Below are positions 36,101-47,497 of a stretch of 64,000 nt of DNA, one piece after another. The notes under the pieces were generated by a model, which saw nothing but the letters and a program-made list of their open reading frames with translations, had not been told where the DNA came from and did no database searches. Each line of letters begins with the position of its first letter. Position 1 is the stretch's first letter. Position numbers and translations under genes: made by a program. This DNA is from Aldrovandia affinis. Lineage: Eukaryota; Chordata; Actinopteri; Notacanthiformes; Halosauridae. Where the stretch lies: the NCBI GenBank assembly GCA_029706075.1, contig JAINUG010000114.1, positions 2,356,001 to 2,420,000 on the forward strand, in the 5' to 3' direction.

Positions 36101-36566
36101 AACTCAGAGAAATGCAGAAGTAACGTCAGGCATGCTTAGCGAATTCAATAGACCACACTATTGTCGGCTGAGGTAATGTTAGGCTATACAAAATATAACA
36201 AAAAGGTTTTGTCATTGTAAATTGTTTATTTTGTGAAATATTGCTAGATATATTTTATAAAATCAACAAGGTTTTAACTGTTGTTTTAAAGCAATATTAT
36301 TACACTCACTAGAGTTTGTGCCATTGGATAACTGCAGTGCTGTGATACATACATATTGTTAATTTGATATGCTTTATTGATCAAATTCTTAACGGCAATT
36401 AATCGATCATCAGTTAACCATTAACATCCCTAAGTGTAACATTAAGACAGACAACCTTGTAAGAAAAATAATATATGACATTTATTGGACATTGAAGTAT
36501 AAAAACAGCAAAGCACACTTCAATACATTAATGAACAATAACTGTATGTGTGAATGCATGTGTGTA

Positions 36567-36622
<56 letters not shown>

Positions 36623-39600
36623 GCACGTTTGAGCCCAAGCTTGATGAGGCACGTTGCCATGCATCTGTGTGTGTTCTCTAGTGTGTGCGTGGGTTGCGCG
36701 CATGTGCGTGCATGCTTTAAGCATGTGGGCATCGAGAACAAAGAGACAAGATGGAGGGAAGTTTAAACCTAGGTTGTAACCAAGGCAAAATAAAAGATGG
36801 CGCTTACTGCGCACACCAGAATAACTGGAGTTATTGTGTATGTTAAGATCAGAATTCCGGGTTAGTAGATAACAATACATGCAAGACCTGGGTCTGTGTG
36901 CGGTGTATTTTATCACTAACACAGGCAGTCAGTGAGCAGCTATGCTAGCTACAAAAACAATGGTAAACACAATCGTAAGCATAGTCATGAACCATGATAC
37001 ATTTTAAAAACATTTTGTACATTCAGTCACGAATATAAACCAATCCATTGTTAAACTATGCTATGCCCAGATGCTACAGCATTACTGTTTCATTTGCTCC
37101 GCCGTCAGCGGGGTTCCATGCATTTCAGGTTCAGAAGAGAACGTGGGAAGTTCGGTGGCAGCATCTTCAGCGAGTCCAAGGTTTCCTTGCAGTGTCTCAC
37201 AACTGTTCACCAGGCCTCGTGTTTGAGGTGCTTAGTGAGAGAGAACGACACAAAGTTCTGATGATGGAAAGAGGAACAGGAACAGAGCATGAAAACAGAG
37301 AATGAACTGGCAAATGTTCTCTGGTTTTATTCATCGTGTGAGTTGCGTATTTCCGCTTGTACATTATTGGTCTACTGTAGGTGGAAATGCGATCCTGCGA
37401 GGCGGGGCTGAATGACGTCAGCAGGATTCCCTGGTGCGTTCTTTTGCAGGAAAATTGTGTGGTGGAAAAACGATAAGCACAAAAATTATATTAAATTAAA
37501 TTGCATTTCAAGCATATAATTGTATGTGGAATGTGCAGTCCCTACACTGTGTTGTGTGTTGGTTGTGTTGCAGATGGAAAAAGGCCAAAACGAATTCAGG
37601 AACTATTCTCCCCCATGCAACAATGTTGTAACTAAAATCATCGACATTTGTACATTTGGCGCAGTTGATCATTTACGATAACGGTGTAAAATTTGGTTAT
37701 CACCCAGCTCTAATGCACGCTGTTCTCGTTGCTTTCAGACCTGCTGTTTTTGTTGACACTGTCAAGTGAAGAAAATGTCAGCTGTGTGGGTGTATTACAA
37801 GGTGTCAGAGAAAGACAACCGATTTGCAATTTGTAACAAATGCTCCAGGGCAAAAAGTATTGGCCAATTGTGTTATTTGAACAATCGGTATCGGTTAAAA
37901 ATGTTCATATCGGTGCATCCCTACAAAATATTTCACTGATCCAAATGTTGAGGAGTTTCTGCAGTTTATATTTTGTCTGGATTGTGACATATTTGGGGGA
38001 CACTTTCTCACAATCTGAATTACTCAAATTCCATTCTCGGGAGCCATAGAATATTTAAATATTAGAAGTTGTGCCAGAAAGGCATGAAGGCATGTGCTGT
38101 CGAAGGATGAATAATTGGAGTGTGCTCCTGCTTAACAGTGCTTCATGGAAAAGACTCAGACCCCTACACTGCTGTAGCAAGGACAGTGTTAATCAGCTGT
38201 AATGCTGGCAATATGATTTATATATTTGTTTTTGAATTTAGAAATGACTTGTATAGGAATAGCCCCCAAAAAGGGGTTGATAAGAGTCTTGATGTTTCAG
38301 CTGAGGTAACTTGTGGTAAATTGTTGCTCCAGAGTTGTAATTCTCTTTGCATTTATGCACAGGCTGTGCTTTCTTTTCCTTCTCCATAGCTCTGGTATGT
38401 GTTTTAGTTGCCCAAACTCCCTAACCATTAACCAGCCAGATATGTTGTTGCATACATATAACATTCCAAAGAGGTCATTCATCACCTGTGTTTCTTGGTG
38501 TTGTCTCATCACATGAGTATATGGTAATGCTCTGGTATCGGTCTATAAATCAAGGATTTAGTCCGACCCCTTCATACAGGCTAGACTGTCCCCATTTTTC
38601 ATAGCACTAATGTGCAGGGGGCAGAAGTTATCTCTTTCCCTTCCTTTGCTAGGCGTCTGCGTATGCCAGACGATCAATGTCTACTTATTCTAGTTGTTAA
38701 AGGCAAATGCGCTGTCTTGCTTTTATCGAGGTGCACTTTGAGGTAAAATATTGACTTTTCTTCAAGATCAGCAGGCAATTCAATGTTATCCATCAGCCTT
38801 TCCACACTCCGTTTTCTAGACTTTCATACAGTTTAGTGTATTGAGCAGACAGAGTCTTTTAAAAATGCAGTGACACCGTGGGTATTTCTGTCCTTGAGTT
38901 GAGGACATTTTAATCAGAAATTAAATCGTGAACATGAACATTATTTAAATGAAATAAGTAAATATATATTTAGACTAATTTCCCAGGAAAAAAGTACAAT
39001 GACAGTTTGAGAGCTACATACAGTATATGAGACTGTAATTGCTGCCCATAAATTAACATGTCAGTAATCCAATACACAACATTATGCTTACTAATGTGGT
39101 AAAGCACATTAAGTGCAATGCAGTCTGCAGTCGGTCCCTGATGGGGCGGCATCTCCTGTCAACTCAGAGGAGGTTTTGTTTCCTCAGAATCTTCAAAGAA
39201 TCCATTTTATTAGGAATAGGCATCTCTCACAGGTTTATCTGAGTGTAGAGTTTAGAGTAAGCCCTATAAAAATGTGCTATTTTATGCCATAATAAAAATG
39301 GCAATGGCAGAATACTGCAAAAATTCCAACAGAAAGACTTATATTCCATTTTGTTCCACAAAGCTTGTATATTATGTAAATGTATGGTCAACTGGTGTAT
39401 GGTCACTGTGATCTGGAATGGTTAATGTTGTGTATAGTACAGGAAATATACAATTTTAGAAGAAAAAAAAACATTTCACAGATGTAATGCACAGTTATGG
39501 TTGAGTGAGGTTCCATGAGTCTCAAAATAGGTAGAGTCATCAAATCAGCAATTCACCAATTTGAGCCAATTATCATATTTTGGAATGGAGAGCAAAGCCC

Positions 39601-41004
39601 CAAAAAGCCCCACTCATTATGGGGTTGACCAACCCCTACTCTCCCTTCTCTACAAATGCAATGATTTACCCATATAAAGGCTTATAAACAAACAGATTTG
39701 TTTATGTTTATTTTCATCTGTATTTGTGTTTTCTCAGGTCTGATAACAAAGACAAAGCCCTGACAGTTGGAGAGGAGATACAAGTATGGGTGTGCCAGGA
39801 GGAGAAGGTGGTTTGTGGAGTCTCCAAGCACACCACCTGTGTGGACATGGTGCAGGCGCTTCTGGATGACCACAAGGCAGCCCCAGAGGACAAGAGAACC
39901 CTGCAGGGTGAGCCCAAGGATTACTGCCTCCTGGAGAGGTGGAAAGGCTTTGAGCGGGCTCTCCCTCCTCTCACCCGCATTCTCCGGCTCTGGAACGCCT
40001 GGGGCGATGAGAGGCCCTTTGTGCAGTTTGTTCTGGTGAAAGCCAGTGAGTCTGTAACTCCATTTGGCAAGAGGTCCTCCAAGCCAAAGGGGACAATTTC
40101 AAAATCAAAAAGATGGGAACAGGGCCCTTCCCAGTACGTAAAGTCCCTGCCTGTGGACAGGCAGAAGAGGATGGTGAGGAAGGCTTTCCGGAAGCTGGAG
40201 AAGATCCACAAGGAGAAGACGTCCACCCAGGATGGGGATGAGGAAGGGATCAGCGGAATGGTCCAACTGATCATCACTCAGGATCACACCATTCGTCAGC
40301 AGATCCACAGGATGAGGGAGCTGGACCTGCAGATCGAGCAGATCGAGTGGGAGTTATCCATTGGACTAGAACAAGATGAACAAGATGACTGTCCCCATTT
40401 GAGCTCTGAATGCACAGGCGGCCAGCTCACGGACAGCCAGCTTCAGGAGTACCTGTATTCCAGCGATGGTGTCGACCAGCTAGAGACACAGCTGAGGAAG
40501 CACAGGGATATCATCGAGAAGCTTTCTGCCAATATCGATTTGGAAATAAAATGTGCATGCGCGACAGGCTCCAAGGAGCCACAGGGGGCAGCGGCGAGTG
40601 TGGATTTAGATATGGAGGACATCTGCGATGCTGCCGAGCTGGAGAGGCTGAGGAGGGACTTGGAACACAGCATGTGTCGAAGTCTGGCCTTACAATTACA
40701 GGTGACGGAACTGGAGAAGGAGCTGAAGCAAAACGAGGGCATGCTGAGCTCTAAGAGCCGCGAGTGTGATCATCTGGCGACGCAGCTGAGCTCCCTGTGT
40801 GCAGCAGACAGCACAGTGCACACCATCTCCACGGGTATGACTTGCCAGGCAAGGAGCTGCAGCATACAGAGCAAGCTGGGTCAGATCCTTTCCCAGATGG
40901 ATGCCGTCGACACCGATTCGGACACGGGAATAAGCTCCACCCACAGTCAGGACTCCTTGTCACCCTATGGGGACATTCCTCCACCACTGGACACAGATGT
41001 GTAA
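27107..41004 (+). CDS. rassf9: Ras association domain family 9 (2 coding exons)
   Basis: Coding exon 1 is 27107-27153 and exon 2 is 39738-41004. Together they make 1314 nt, 437 residues plus stop, close to the 435 of human RASSF9. RASSF9 (PAMCI) is an N-terminal RASSF scaffold, first described as binding the PAM cytosolic tail on recycling endosomes. Seen: start MAPFGRN; a Ras-association domain at about residues 28-122 (QVWVCQEEKVVCG, PLTRILRLWNAWGDE); basic linker; heptad-rich helices at about 200-235, 270-305 and 325-370; and a C-terminal DTDSDTGISS-HSQDS motif shared with RASSF9. The split codon AG|G (Arg16) joins the exons with GT-AG ends. RASSF10 is the nearest alternative, but the MAPFGRN start and C-terminal motif favour RASSF9. 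The gene is divergent from nts. Confidence 0.96.
27705..27721. repeat. G-run
   Basis: GGGGGC followed by 11 G, 0.55 kb into rassf9 intron 1. Confidence 0.95.
29128..29300 (+). mobile_element. tRNA-derived SINE, diverged copy
   Basis: A B-box-like GTGCAATTCCC is followed by TTGTACCATTGAGCAA and TTGAATTAGTTCAGTAAAT, the head and core of the same fish SINE. In rassf9 intron 1. Confidence 0.6.
32457..33143 (+). mobile_element. Tc1-like element A, internally deleted
   Basis: Flanked by TA. Inverted ends of about 115 bp carry CGGTCAAAAGTTTTAGAACA on the left and its complement on the right. Encodes only the middle of the transposase. A second copy with the same deletion lies at 53532. Confidence 0.88.
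32574..32927 (+). pseudogene. Tc1-like transposase fragment
   Basis: Reads RRLRAAGLTG, stop, then KKRLAWAIKHCQWTTEDWKK, VLWTDESKCEIFG and VKHGGGSVMVWGSFA. The WTDES aspartate is the first catalytic residue. The frame stops after GDLHKVTV, before the second Asp and the Glu, so no activity is possible. Confidence 0.88.
33484..33525 (+). repeat. Interspersed repeat fragment, copy 1
   Basis: GTGGACTGTAGAATGAAAAG and its surroundings match, in complement, 63680-63725. Family unknown. Confidence 0.6.
34007..35306. mobile_element. hAT element inserted in BED-finger gene
   Basis: Flanked by CCTCCGGG at 33999-34006 and 35307-35314. Ends CTGGCCCGCGTTAACC and, in complement, CAGAGCCGCGTTAAGCC. 1.3 kb, GGGCCC-rich ends and AT-rich interior without a transposase, so nonautonomous. 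Confidence 0.85.
34058..34070 (+). promoter_or_regulatory. CTCF-core-like motif in hAT end
   Basis: CCACTAGGGGGCC, the same 13-mer as at 4801, about 50 bp inside the left end of this hAT. Confidence 0.4.
35862..36435. mobile_element. Possible hAT-like MITE
   Basis: ATCGATTAAT-type motifs near both edges and a right edge TTAACATCCCTAA resemble ends of a common fish hAT MITE. No target duplication was found, so this is tentative. Confidence 0.3.
36569..36620. repeat. (TG)n microsatellite
   Basis: 52 bp of uninterrupted TG in rassf9 intron 1. Confidence 0.99.
37775..37925 (+). pseudogene. BED-finger fragment of a hAT element
   Basis: MSAVWVYYKVSEKDNRFAIC then NKCSRAKS gives the first half of a BED finger (VW-x-YY ... 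C-x2-C). It runs straight into ATCGGTGCATCCCTA, a typical hAT right end. The middle of the transposon is deleted. Confidence 0.65.
39738..41004 (+). CDS. rassf9: rassf9 coding exon 2 (RA domain to C terminus)
   Basis: Begins after the acceptor TGTTTTCTCAG. The open frame also runs a few codons into the intron (from 39724), but the phase-2 junction with exon 1 fixes the true start at 39738. It encodes residues 17-437. GC content and codon use are clearly richer than the AT-rich flanks. Known RASSF9 genes also carry nearly all coding sequence in one last exon. Confidence 0.95.
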
Positions 41005-41016
41005 TCATTTTGTCAA

Positions 41017-41022
41017 AATAAA
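41017..41022 (+). terminator. Candidate rassf9 polyadenylation signal
   Basis: AATAAA only 13 nt past the stop codon. If used, the 3' UTR would be very short; longer 3' UTRs ending at later signals are possible. Confidence 0.35.
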
Positions 41023-41468
41023 GACTTTCAATTAATCTGTGCAGTGTTAAAATGTACTTTACAGCTACGGAGAATATTCCAACACCCTCCCTAATCCAGT
41101 TTTCAGTTGTTGTTTTTTTTGCTGCTGCTGCTGCTGTTATATTTGCTTTGGTAAATCTGGACACAACTTGCTCATTAGCATTTTTATTTGATTTCTTCCG
41201 ATTTTTTTTATAACTGTATAGGTCTTGTGATCATATCCCATATTTCATATATGTTTTATATGAAAACATATAGAAAGGCCCTCCAAGATACAGCTCTAAT
41301 TTCAACTCTTACACACATTCAGATAATATGCTGTACATATCAATTCATAGTGTAACAATCCTAAAGCTATTGATTTGCACAAATCCATATACATAAGCTG
41401 CCAAGAGGATTAAAATGACAGGAAGATATAACCTGCAATAAATCTTCACAAATGCTTGAAAAAACAAG

Positions 41469-41484
41469 CCTAACCCTAACCCTA
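41469..41484. repeat. Short interstitial telomere-like repeat
   Basis: CCTAACCCTAACCCTA, 2.7 units of the vertebrate telomere repeat. Confidence 0.8.
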
Positions 41485-44017
41485 TGGATTAGTCCACACA
41501 CTATAAAACATAATAATGTAAGTTAGATTCAACATCTAACTCTTTGATAGAAAAATGTAGTGTTTAATATATTTAAAGCTCTCGAAAGGGTAACTTGACC
41601 ACACATGCTGTTATATATGGCATATTTTTGCTGATTATTAATGCACAATATTGTAAACTAATAATACTGGTTTATTTAAAATGTATATTATAACTACAAA
41701 TAAGCCATTCCTGTTCACACACATTGGAGGAACAGAGCCCAAATCAGACTGCAAATCTCCTGTTTCACCATTCAGTATAATGTTTCATATCAGCATGAGA
41801 ATTGGATATCATATTGCTTTATAAAATGACAAAAGGTATTGAAGTGATAAATTAATCTTGCCCTTACATTTCAATATTAAATGAGCTATTTAGTATTTCT
41901 GCAAAGCTCTTCTTATGATACTACTTTATACTGAGCAGGCTACTGTTACACCATTTCTGTGATTATGTCAAAGTGTAATGGTTTGGACTCTGTCTAGTTG
42001 AGGTAGAGGTTGGGCAAGTGTGGGGGATTGTTCTGGATAGTTAAGCTTGGTTATTCATGTTATTCATGTTCATATTCATTCATTCATCCATAAACCTGTA
42101 CTGCATATGAATACTATCACACTATATGTTCATTGTTTTTCATAGTAGGTAAACAGTAGTTACTATGTAATTACTTCGGCAATGTGTTTTTGTTCATTTA
42201 TAATTTATTTGTTTGCCAATTATTGAATTGAAAATAAAAAGACGGAAAATCTGATTGACTTAACCATGCGCATATTGCAACAATAGTGTGTAGGGTTTTC
42301 AAAATGTATTTATTGATTTGTTTATTTTTCAGGGATATGGCAAAAAGCATTGTTACAATGTTTAAAAACAAGCATCAAATGCAATGCATTAAGTGTTTAT
42401 CACCAAAGTCAAATTTCCAACACCTGTCCCCAATAATTATGTATGCTGCATGAATACTTACTACTTTAACAAGTCTACATCACCAAAACCTCACTGAAAT
42501 AAATAATTGCTGCTTTTTTCCCATAAACCCGAGGCTTGGTGGGGTGCGAAAGCGTGGCTCATTAAAATATCATTCCTGTGACGCACAACTCACAGTGTGC
42601 TCTTGTTGAAGGATGAGGAGAGAGGAACACATCTTGCATTTATTGCCTTTGTGTATCAAGAGGCTTTTCCACAAAAATTACCAAAGATGTGGCGCCTTCT
42701 CTCTCGGCTGCCGGCTGTTTTGGTGAAAGAAAAGAAAAACATTGCATTGACTATGGAAAGGCAAAGGCAATTAAAGCCACCTCATCATCTGAATTTGTTT
42801 CTTCTGAGGAACGTGATAATTCAGCTATGGTTCTGAGCCTTGATGATTGCTCCCAGCATTTCTAATTGGTGTTTTGTCAGAAAAGCACCCTCTGTAGGGA
42901 GTGGCTGCTCTGACCCAGCAAGCCAGGGGCTTGGTTCGATCTCCTGCAGTGATGTCAGCTGGATTAGGGAGATGTGTTTATATCTTTGCAACTTCTTCAG
43001 TACTCACAAGATCAGACAGGACTTAGTCAGGTTCTGCAACTTCTATAATTACATGGTCAAAGTGGCAGTTGGAGATTTTTTTATTTTTGTAGTATCACCA
43101 AGCCAGTGGTGACTCTCGGCTGCTCAACAAGATGAACCCATGTGGCACTGGGGTATGAAAGGGTTCTGTCAGAACATCATTTCGTTTTTTTAACTTAATT
43201 TACCATAAAGTGCATGCAATGCGAAGTGCGCATTATATAAGGTAATGCATCACTCTGTCCATTATTCTGTGATTATTATAGAGCTGGTTCTCATGGTGTC
43301 CCTTTCCTAAGAACACCAGCTATTCTGAAAGGTAATGAATCCTTTATGCCTTTGTTTCATCCTATCACTTGGACAAAAAAGGGTGGCCATTTTGTGGTTG
43401 TGGTCTGATCGTATTCACTCTGACCTGCCTGAAATTTCAGCATGTAATCCTGAATCAGCTGTTTAATGGAGGCTCATTCAGAAGGAGAAAATAGCACAGT
43501 GTATTTCCTAATTTAAGAAAATTGCATTTGACTACAGGGCTACAGCACTGAGGAGCGTTCTAAGCCATGCTAAACCTCCAATATAGGCACAACTATAACG
43601 CGTTTTACCTGTTCATCTGACTTTTTTATCATTTAGGACAAAAATACTGTAACACAATTGCGGTCTCTGACAGTATGGACAATTTTAACATTAACATGTG
43701 CAAGCTGCTATAAATCTCACATAGCAAGACGAGCTTGTTATAGTATCCATAAGATGTGTTATAAATTGCGATTTGCTGTTTTAGATACTGTAGTGGAGGG
43801 AATTTCAGTGACTCAAAGCTTTTGATCCAGTTTGATCCAGATGCCGATTGGATAGTTTACCGGAAGCGGCAAAACAGTGCCAAAAGTCTGTGTGTAGAGA
43901 GAAATCTTGTAAACTGATCGTTGCATGTAGAGGGAGTGTTGCACGTAAATACTGTTTTCCATTCGTACTATTTCTGTTCACAAATGGTAAAGTACAAACA
44001 CGGACCACAAGTTACAA

Positions 44018-44079
44018 GCTCAAGTCATTGGTTACAAGTACAAAATGAGCTCAAGTCATTGGTTACAAGTACAAAATGT
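44018..44079. repeat. 31-bp tandem repeat, two units
   Basis: Units at 44018-44048 and 44049-44079 are near identical (CTCAAGTCATTGGTTACAAG core). A third diverged unit (CACAAGTCATTGCTTACAGA) lies near 44118. Confidence 0.9.
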
Positions 44080-44946
44080 TTTATTTCAGATTGTTCAAAC
44101 ACAAACTATAAGTTGCAGGCACAAGTCATTGCTTACAGATACGAAATACTTTTGGCATTTATTTGTGCCCATACGAACGGCCCATCACTAAGATACTGTT
44201 GCCAGAAAGAAGCGCCTATTGACTGAACAAAAGCAACCAAATTGTTACGTGGTGTTTATTCATTCTACTGAGCATGTAGATCAAAGTTAGCACTGGTCAG
44301 TGACTCGTGTTTAGTATGATATCTTTTGACTCTTACATTGGATTGTTTTCATTTTAAAAAATTCACTATTTTTGTTTTCATGTAAATGAAACAGTGCTAA
44401 ACAGTAGAGTATTATCTATTATTTATTAAGAATAATTGACAATTATCACCTTTTTGTATTGTGCATACATTCCGGAATTTCCAATTAACACTTACTAAAG
44501 AGCTGAATAACCAATTCCCCTTTGTTCCTAAAAAAGTCTGAAATCAGCCTAATTAAATTGGGGATTACAGACAGGCATTTTTCTCACCTTCACATAACCC
44601 CCATGGGACAGGACTGCTGCCTGTCACCTTTTACACTCATACCTAAACCTACTGCAACCCTTTACCCCTGACCCCCTCCTCCCGATTCTTTACAAAAGAC
44701 CATATCCCCACCCACCATTACATTAACTCAACACACCTGCTTTCTTGGATCTGAAAAGGTGAAAACAAAAACCATCTTGCTGTGTCTCTCCAGGACCAGT
44801 GTGGATATGCATTCTAAATGCATCCAGGACTGACCATAAACCACATGTGCTTAACTAAAGAACCCATGCAGTGCACTTTACTTCTCAATTTAACCTCTAC
44901 TTGGATGAACATCACTGAAGCAAGCCTTTCCTTATGTTCTCATGTC

Positions 44947-44990
44947 ATGGCATGGATTCGATCAACATTTTTTGATCAAATCCATGTCAT
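44947..44990. repeat. 18-bp inverted repeat, 8-nt loop
   Basis: ATGGCATGGATTCGATCA pairs with TGATCAAATCCATGTCAT, with two G-T-type mismatches. Confidence 0.8.
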
Positions 44991-46086
44991 AGCATACTTT
45001 TGCCATTTCAAACACAATTTAGTAGTTTTGATTATCACTGACCGTGTCAAACTGTTTGTGAAGAAAAAAATGAACGATTGCATTTTATTCTGAGTAAAAT
45101 CGAATGGCATATGCTGATTGAATCCAGGTCGACGCCATGAGTTGAATTGCTGAAATTAGCTAAACAAAAATATTATTATTTTTATTATTATTGACAAAAA
45201 ATGTGTAAAGTAACAATGGAGAAGTATTGCTTGCTTAAATTTGTTAGTTCAGGACAAAGCACATAAATTATATTGTATTCTGTAGGCAAACATGGTTTCA
45301 CTGAGGACTATTTGGTGAACAGTAAGCTCAATACCTTGTATAGTGTACAATGACAAAACCTGCTCTGGGCTGTTCATGTATGTAAGGAGGAGTCACTTTC
45401 TTGGGTTTCATTGCCAGAGAAAATAGGACATATTTTAAGTGCCCAGTGATCATGGGGTTACAATACAAGTGCATGGGAGGACATTTGTTTTCAATATGTT
45501 GGTTAAAAAAGGTTGTGTTCTCACTGAGACAATCTCATTGTTTTGGCTTTGTTATGTAAGCCCATTGTGAATGCACATCATTTTTCATGCATCACCATGC
45601 AACAAAGTGTGCATCAGATGACATCATTAACATACCTTTACCCAGCGTTGTTTGATAATACTTTGTACTTTAACAGTTAATTTAAGATCAGGTTTAAATA
45701 GGTCCTCAGGACTTTACAGCTGTTGTTCTGCACTCCCTTTCTGCTCTGCCCTAATTAGGGGTCTGCAGCTTTGGCCGACATGATATACAGTAGGATATGC
45801 AGCTAGATACATTTACAGATTGCACACGTATAGTAGATAGGTTTTAGTAGGCTATTAGCTGTCTAGCAATGTAAATCTGGAAATTTGAATGTAATGTAGG
45901 TTAAAAAAAAACAATATAGTAAAGTCAGTCTTCACATTAACTTTTATACAGTTACAATTATACATAAAATATAGCAACTCCTAATGCACTAGATTCACAA
46001 AACATAGAGAAGTAAAAACTGATTTAAGCTACATGTGAAAAACCCTAGCACCACTTTCCTGTATCTATCTACTAGTAGCTATCATT

Positions 46087-46127
46087 TGCTGTACAAACAA
46101 TACAGTAGCTGTATTGTTTGCACAGCA
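46087..46127. repeat. Near-perfect hairpin
   Basis: TGCTGTACAAACAATACAG is followed after a short loop by CTGTATTGTTTGCACAGCA; one mismatch (T/C) in 19 bp. Confidence 0.85.
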
Positions 46128-46257
46128 TGAAATGCAGATAATGTTTGACATAAGCATTTTATTTACCCTTGCTTGTGTAGATGAAAGCATGAAATGCAGA
46201 TAATGCAGATAATGTTTGACATAAGCATTTTATTTACCCATGCTTGTGTAGATGAAA
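46125..46257. repeat. Tandem duplication with nested 9-bp expansion
   Basis: A 62-bp unit at 46125-46186 is repeated at 46187-46257. The second copy has an extra CAGATAATG and one base change. Confidence 0.92.
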
Positions 46258-46413
46258 GCAATATTGCTATTTCACTGACCTCAATAGTGTGTACTTCCCC
46301 TTTCCTGCAGATTCAGAGGGGATTCAGTAAAAGACGGCTCAGGCCAATGTGTCCTGGTGCATCTTAAAAAATGGTAGTAGAAGAATTGGTGGTGGCTAGT
46401 CACATACAGTATA

Positions 46414-46966
46414 CACTACCGTTCAAAAGTTTGGGGTCACCTTCCATCTGGACTATGGCTAATTGGGCACTCCTTCATTCTTCAGCAAGATAACGACCCG
46501 AAACACACCTTGAAGTTGTGCAAGAACTATCTGGTGAAGGAGGAATGTGAACAACAACTCAAACTAAAGACCTGGCCTGCCCAGTGTCCAGACCTCAATC
46601 CCATAGAACTTGTATGGGACAAACTGGAAAGGAAGAGTCAAAGCAAAGCAACCCACAAGTTTCTCTGGGAATTGCTGCAGGATAGCTGGGAAAACATGTT
46701 GGGTGATTTCCTGCTAAAACTTATGAACCGAATGGCCACTGTTTGTGAGGCTATTCTCACACCAAAGGGTGACTATTTTGAGGAATCCAAGATTCAATTT
46801 TCAATATAATTTTCTTGAACATTTCTTTGATGTTCATTTTGTTCATTGTTACATGTGTTTTTTGTCATTTTAAAGTATTTACAGAAATGTATACGGTGTA
46901 AAGCATTGTCAATTATGAGATAAAAATAGTTTCCAGCAGGTGACCCCAAACTTTTGAACGGTAGTG
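46414..46966 (+). mobile_element. Tc1-like element, DD38E type, internally deleted
   Basis: TA on both sides. Inverted ends CACTACCGTTCAAAAGTTTG / complement, extending through GGGGTCACC. It holds only the last third of the transposase. Confidence 0.9.
46453..46809 (+). pseudogene. Tc1-like transposase C-terminal fragment
   Basis: SFILQQDNDPKHTLKLCKNY then WPAQCPDLNPIELVWDKLER. The Asp of QQD is at 46489 and the Glu of NPIE at 46606, leaving 38 residues between. That is the spacing of the DD38E (Intruder) group, not DD34E. The first Asp and the DNA-binding domain are deleted. Confidence 0.85.
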
Positions 46967-46985
46967 TACATATAATAGCTAACTA

Positions 46986-47176
46986 GATATTGACCAAAAG
47001 GTGGAAACACCAGTATGATATGACTATCCTGCTCTGTAGAGTTCTCTACAGACCATTAGGGTCTGTGTGATTTTAATTGCTTAATTAACTAACTAACAAC
47101 ACCTGTGTGGAGGCACTTGCAATATACTTTTGATATACTTTTACACAAGTGTATCAACCTTTTTGGCCAATCCCTG
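46986..47176. mobile_element. Short Tc1-like MITE
   Basis: TA flanks. Left end ATTGACCAAAAGGTGGAAAC, right end in complement ATTGGCCAAAAAGGTTGATA. 191 bp, noncoding, 20 bp from the DD38E relic. Confidence 0.6.
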
Positions 47177-47470
47177 TAGGTAGCTGGATTCTTCCCCATT
47201 TCAGCCAGTGTGGTGGGAATTTTCCCACAGCTGTTTCCCTTCTTTAAAATAGATCAAAATATCCCAGTGAAGGAAACACCACCCAAATGCTGACAATGAA
47301 GAATGTTGTGAGCACATAAAACAGCTCCATAAAATATGGATTTAATATATTTGCCACACTTGCATTATGGGAGAATATGGAAGCAGAGATGATTACAGAG
47401 ACACAACAGAAATTGTTTCAGGGAACATGACAATCGTGTGTGAGGCAAAATGTGCTTTTCGTGTGTCTTT

Positions 47471-47497
47471 GTGTGTGTGTGTGTGTGTGTGTGTGTG
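47471..47497. repeat. (GT)n microsatellite
   Basis: 27 bp of GT. Confidence 0.95.

Larger units (their letters stand above)
27154..39737 (+). other. rassf9 intron 1 (12.6 kb)
   Basis: Single intron between the coding exons, bounded by GT at 27154 and AG at 39737. It holds a G-run, an old SINE (29128-29300), a Tc1 relic (32457-33143), a BED-finger transposon gene split by a hAT (33905-35470), a (GT)n tract and a second BED fragment (37775). The parts 27722-29127, 29301-32456 and 38000-39700 show no gene or repeat that I recognise. Confidence 0.85.
41023..46413. other. No host gene recognised downstream of rassf9
   Basis: AT-rich, short frames only. Contains a telomere-like CCCTAA run at 41469-41484, a (GCT)n run at 41121-41136, tandem and inverted repeats listed separately, and a low-repeat stretch at 42490-42830 that could be conserved noncoding sequence. 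No alx1 exon is visible. Confidence 0.5.

Noticed and set aside
40410..40754. Alternative-frame proteins inside rassf9 exon 2 on both strands
   Set aside because: Overlap the true frame, lack motifs, and are explained by the GC-rich exon.
41469..41484. Telomere-fusion relic
   Set aside because: Fewer than three CCCTAA units; such short runs arise by chance.
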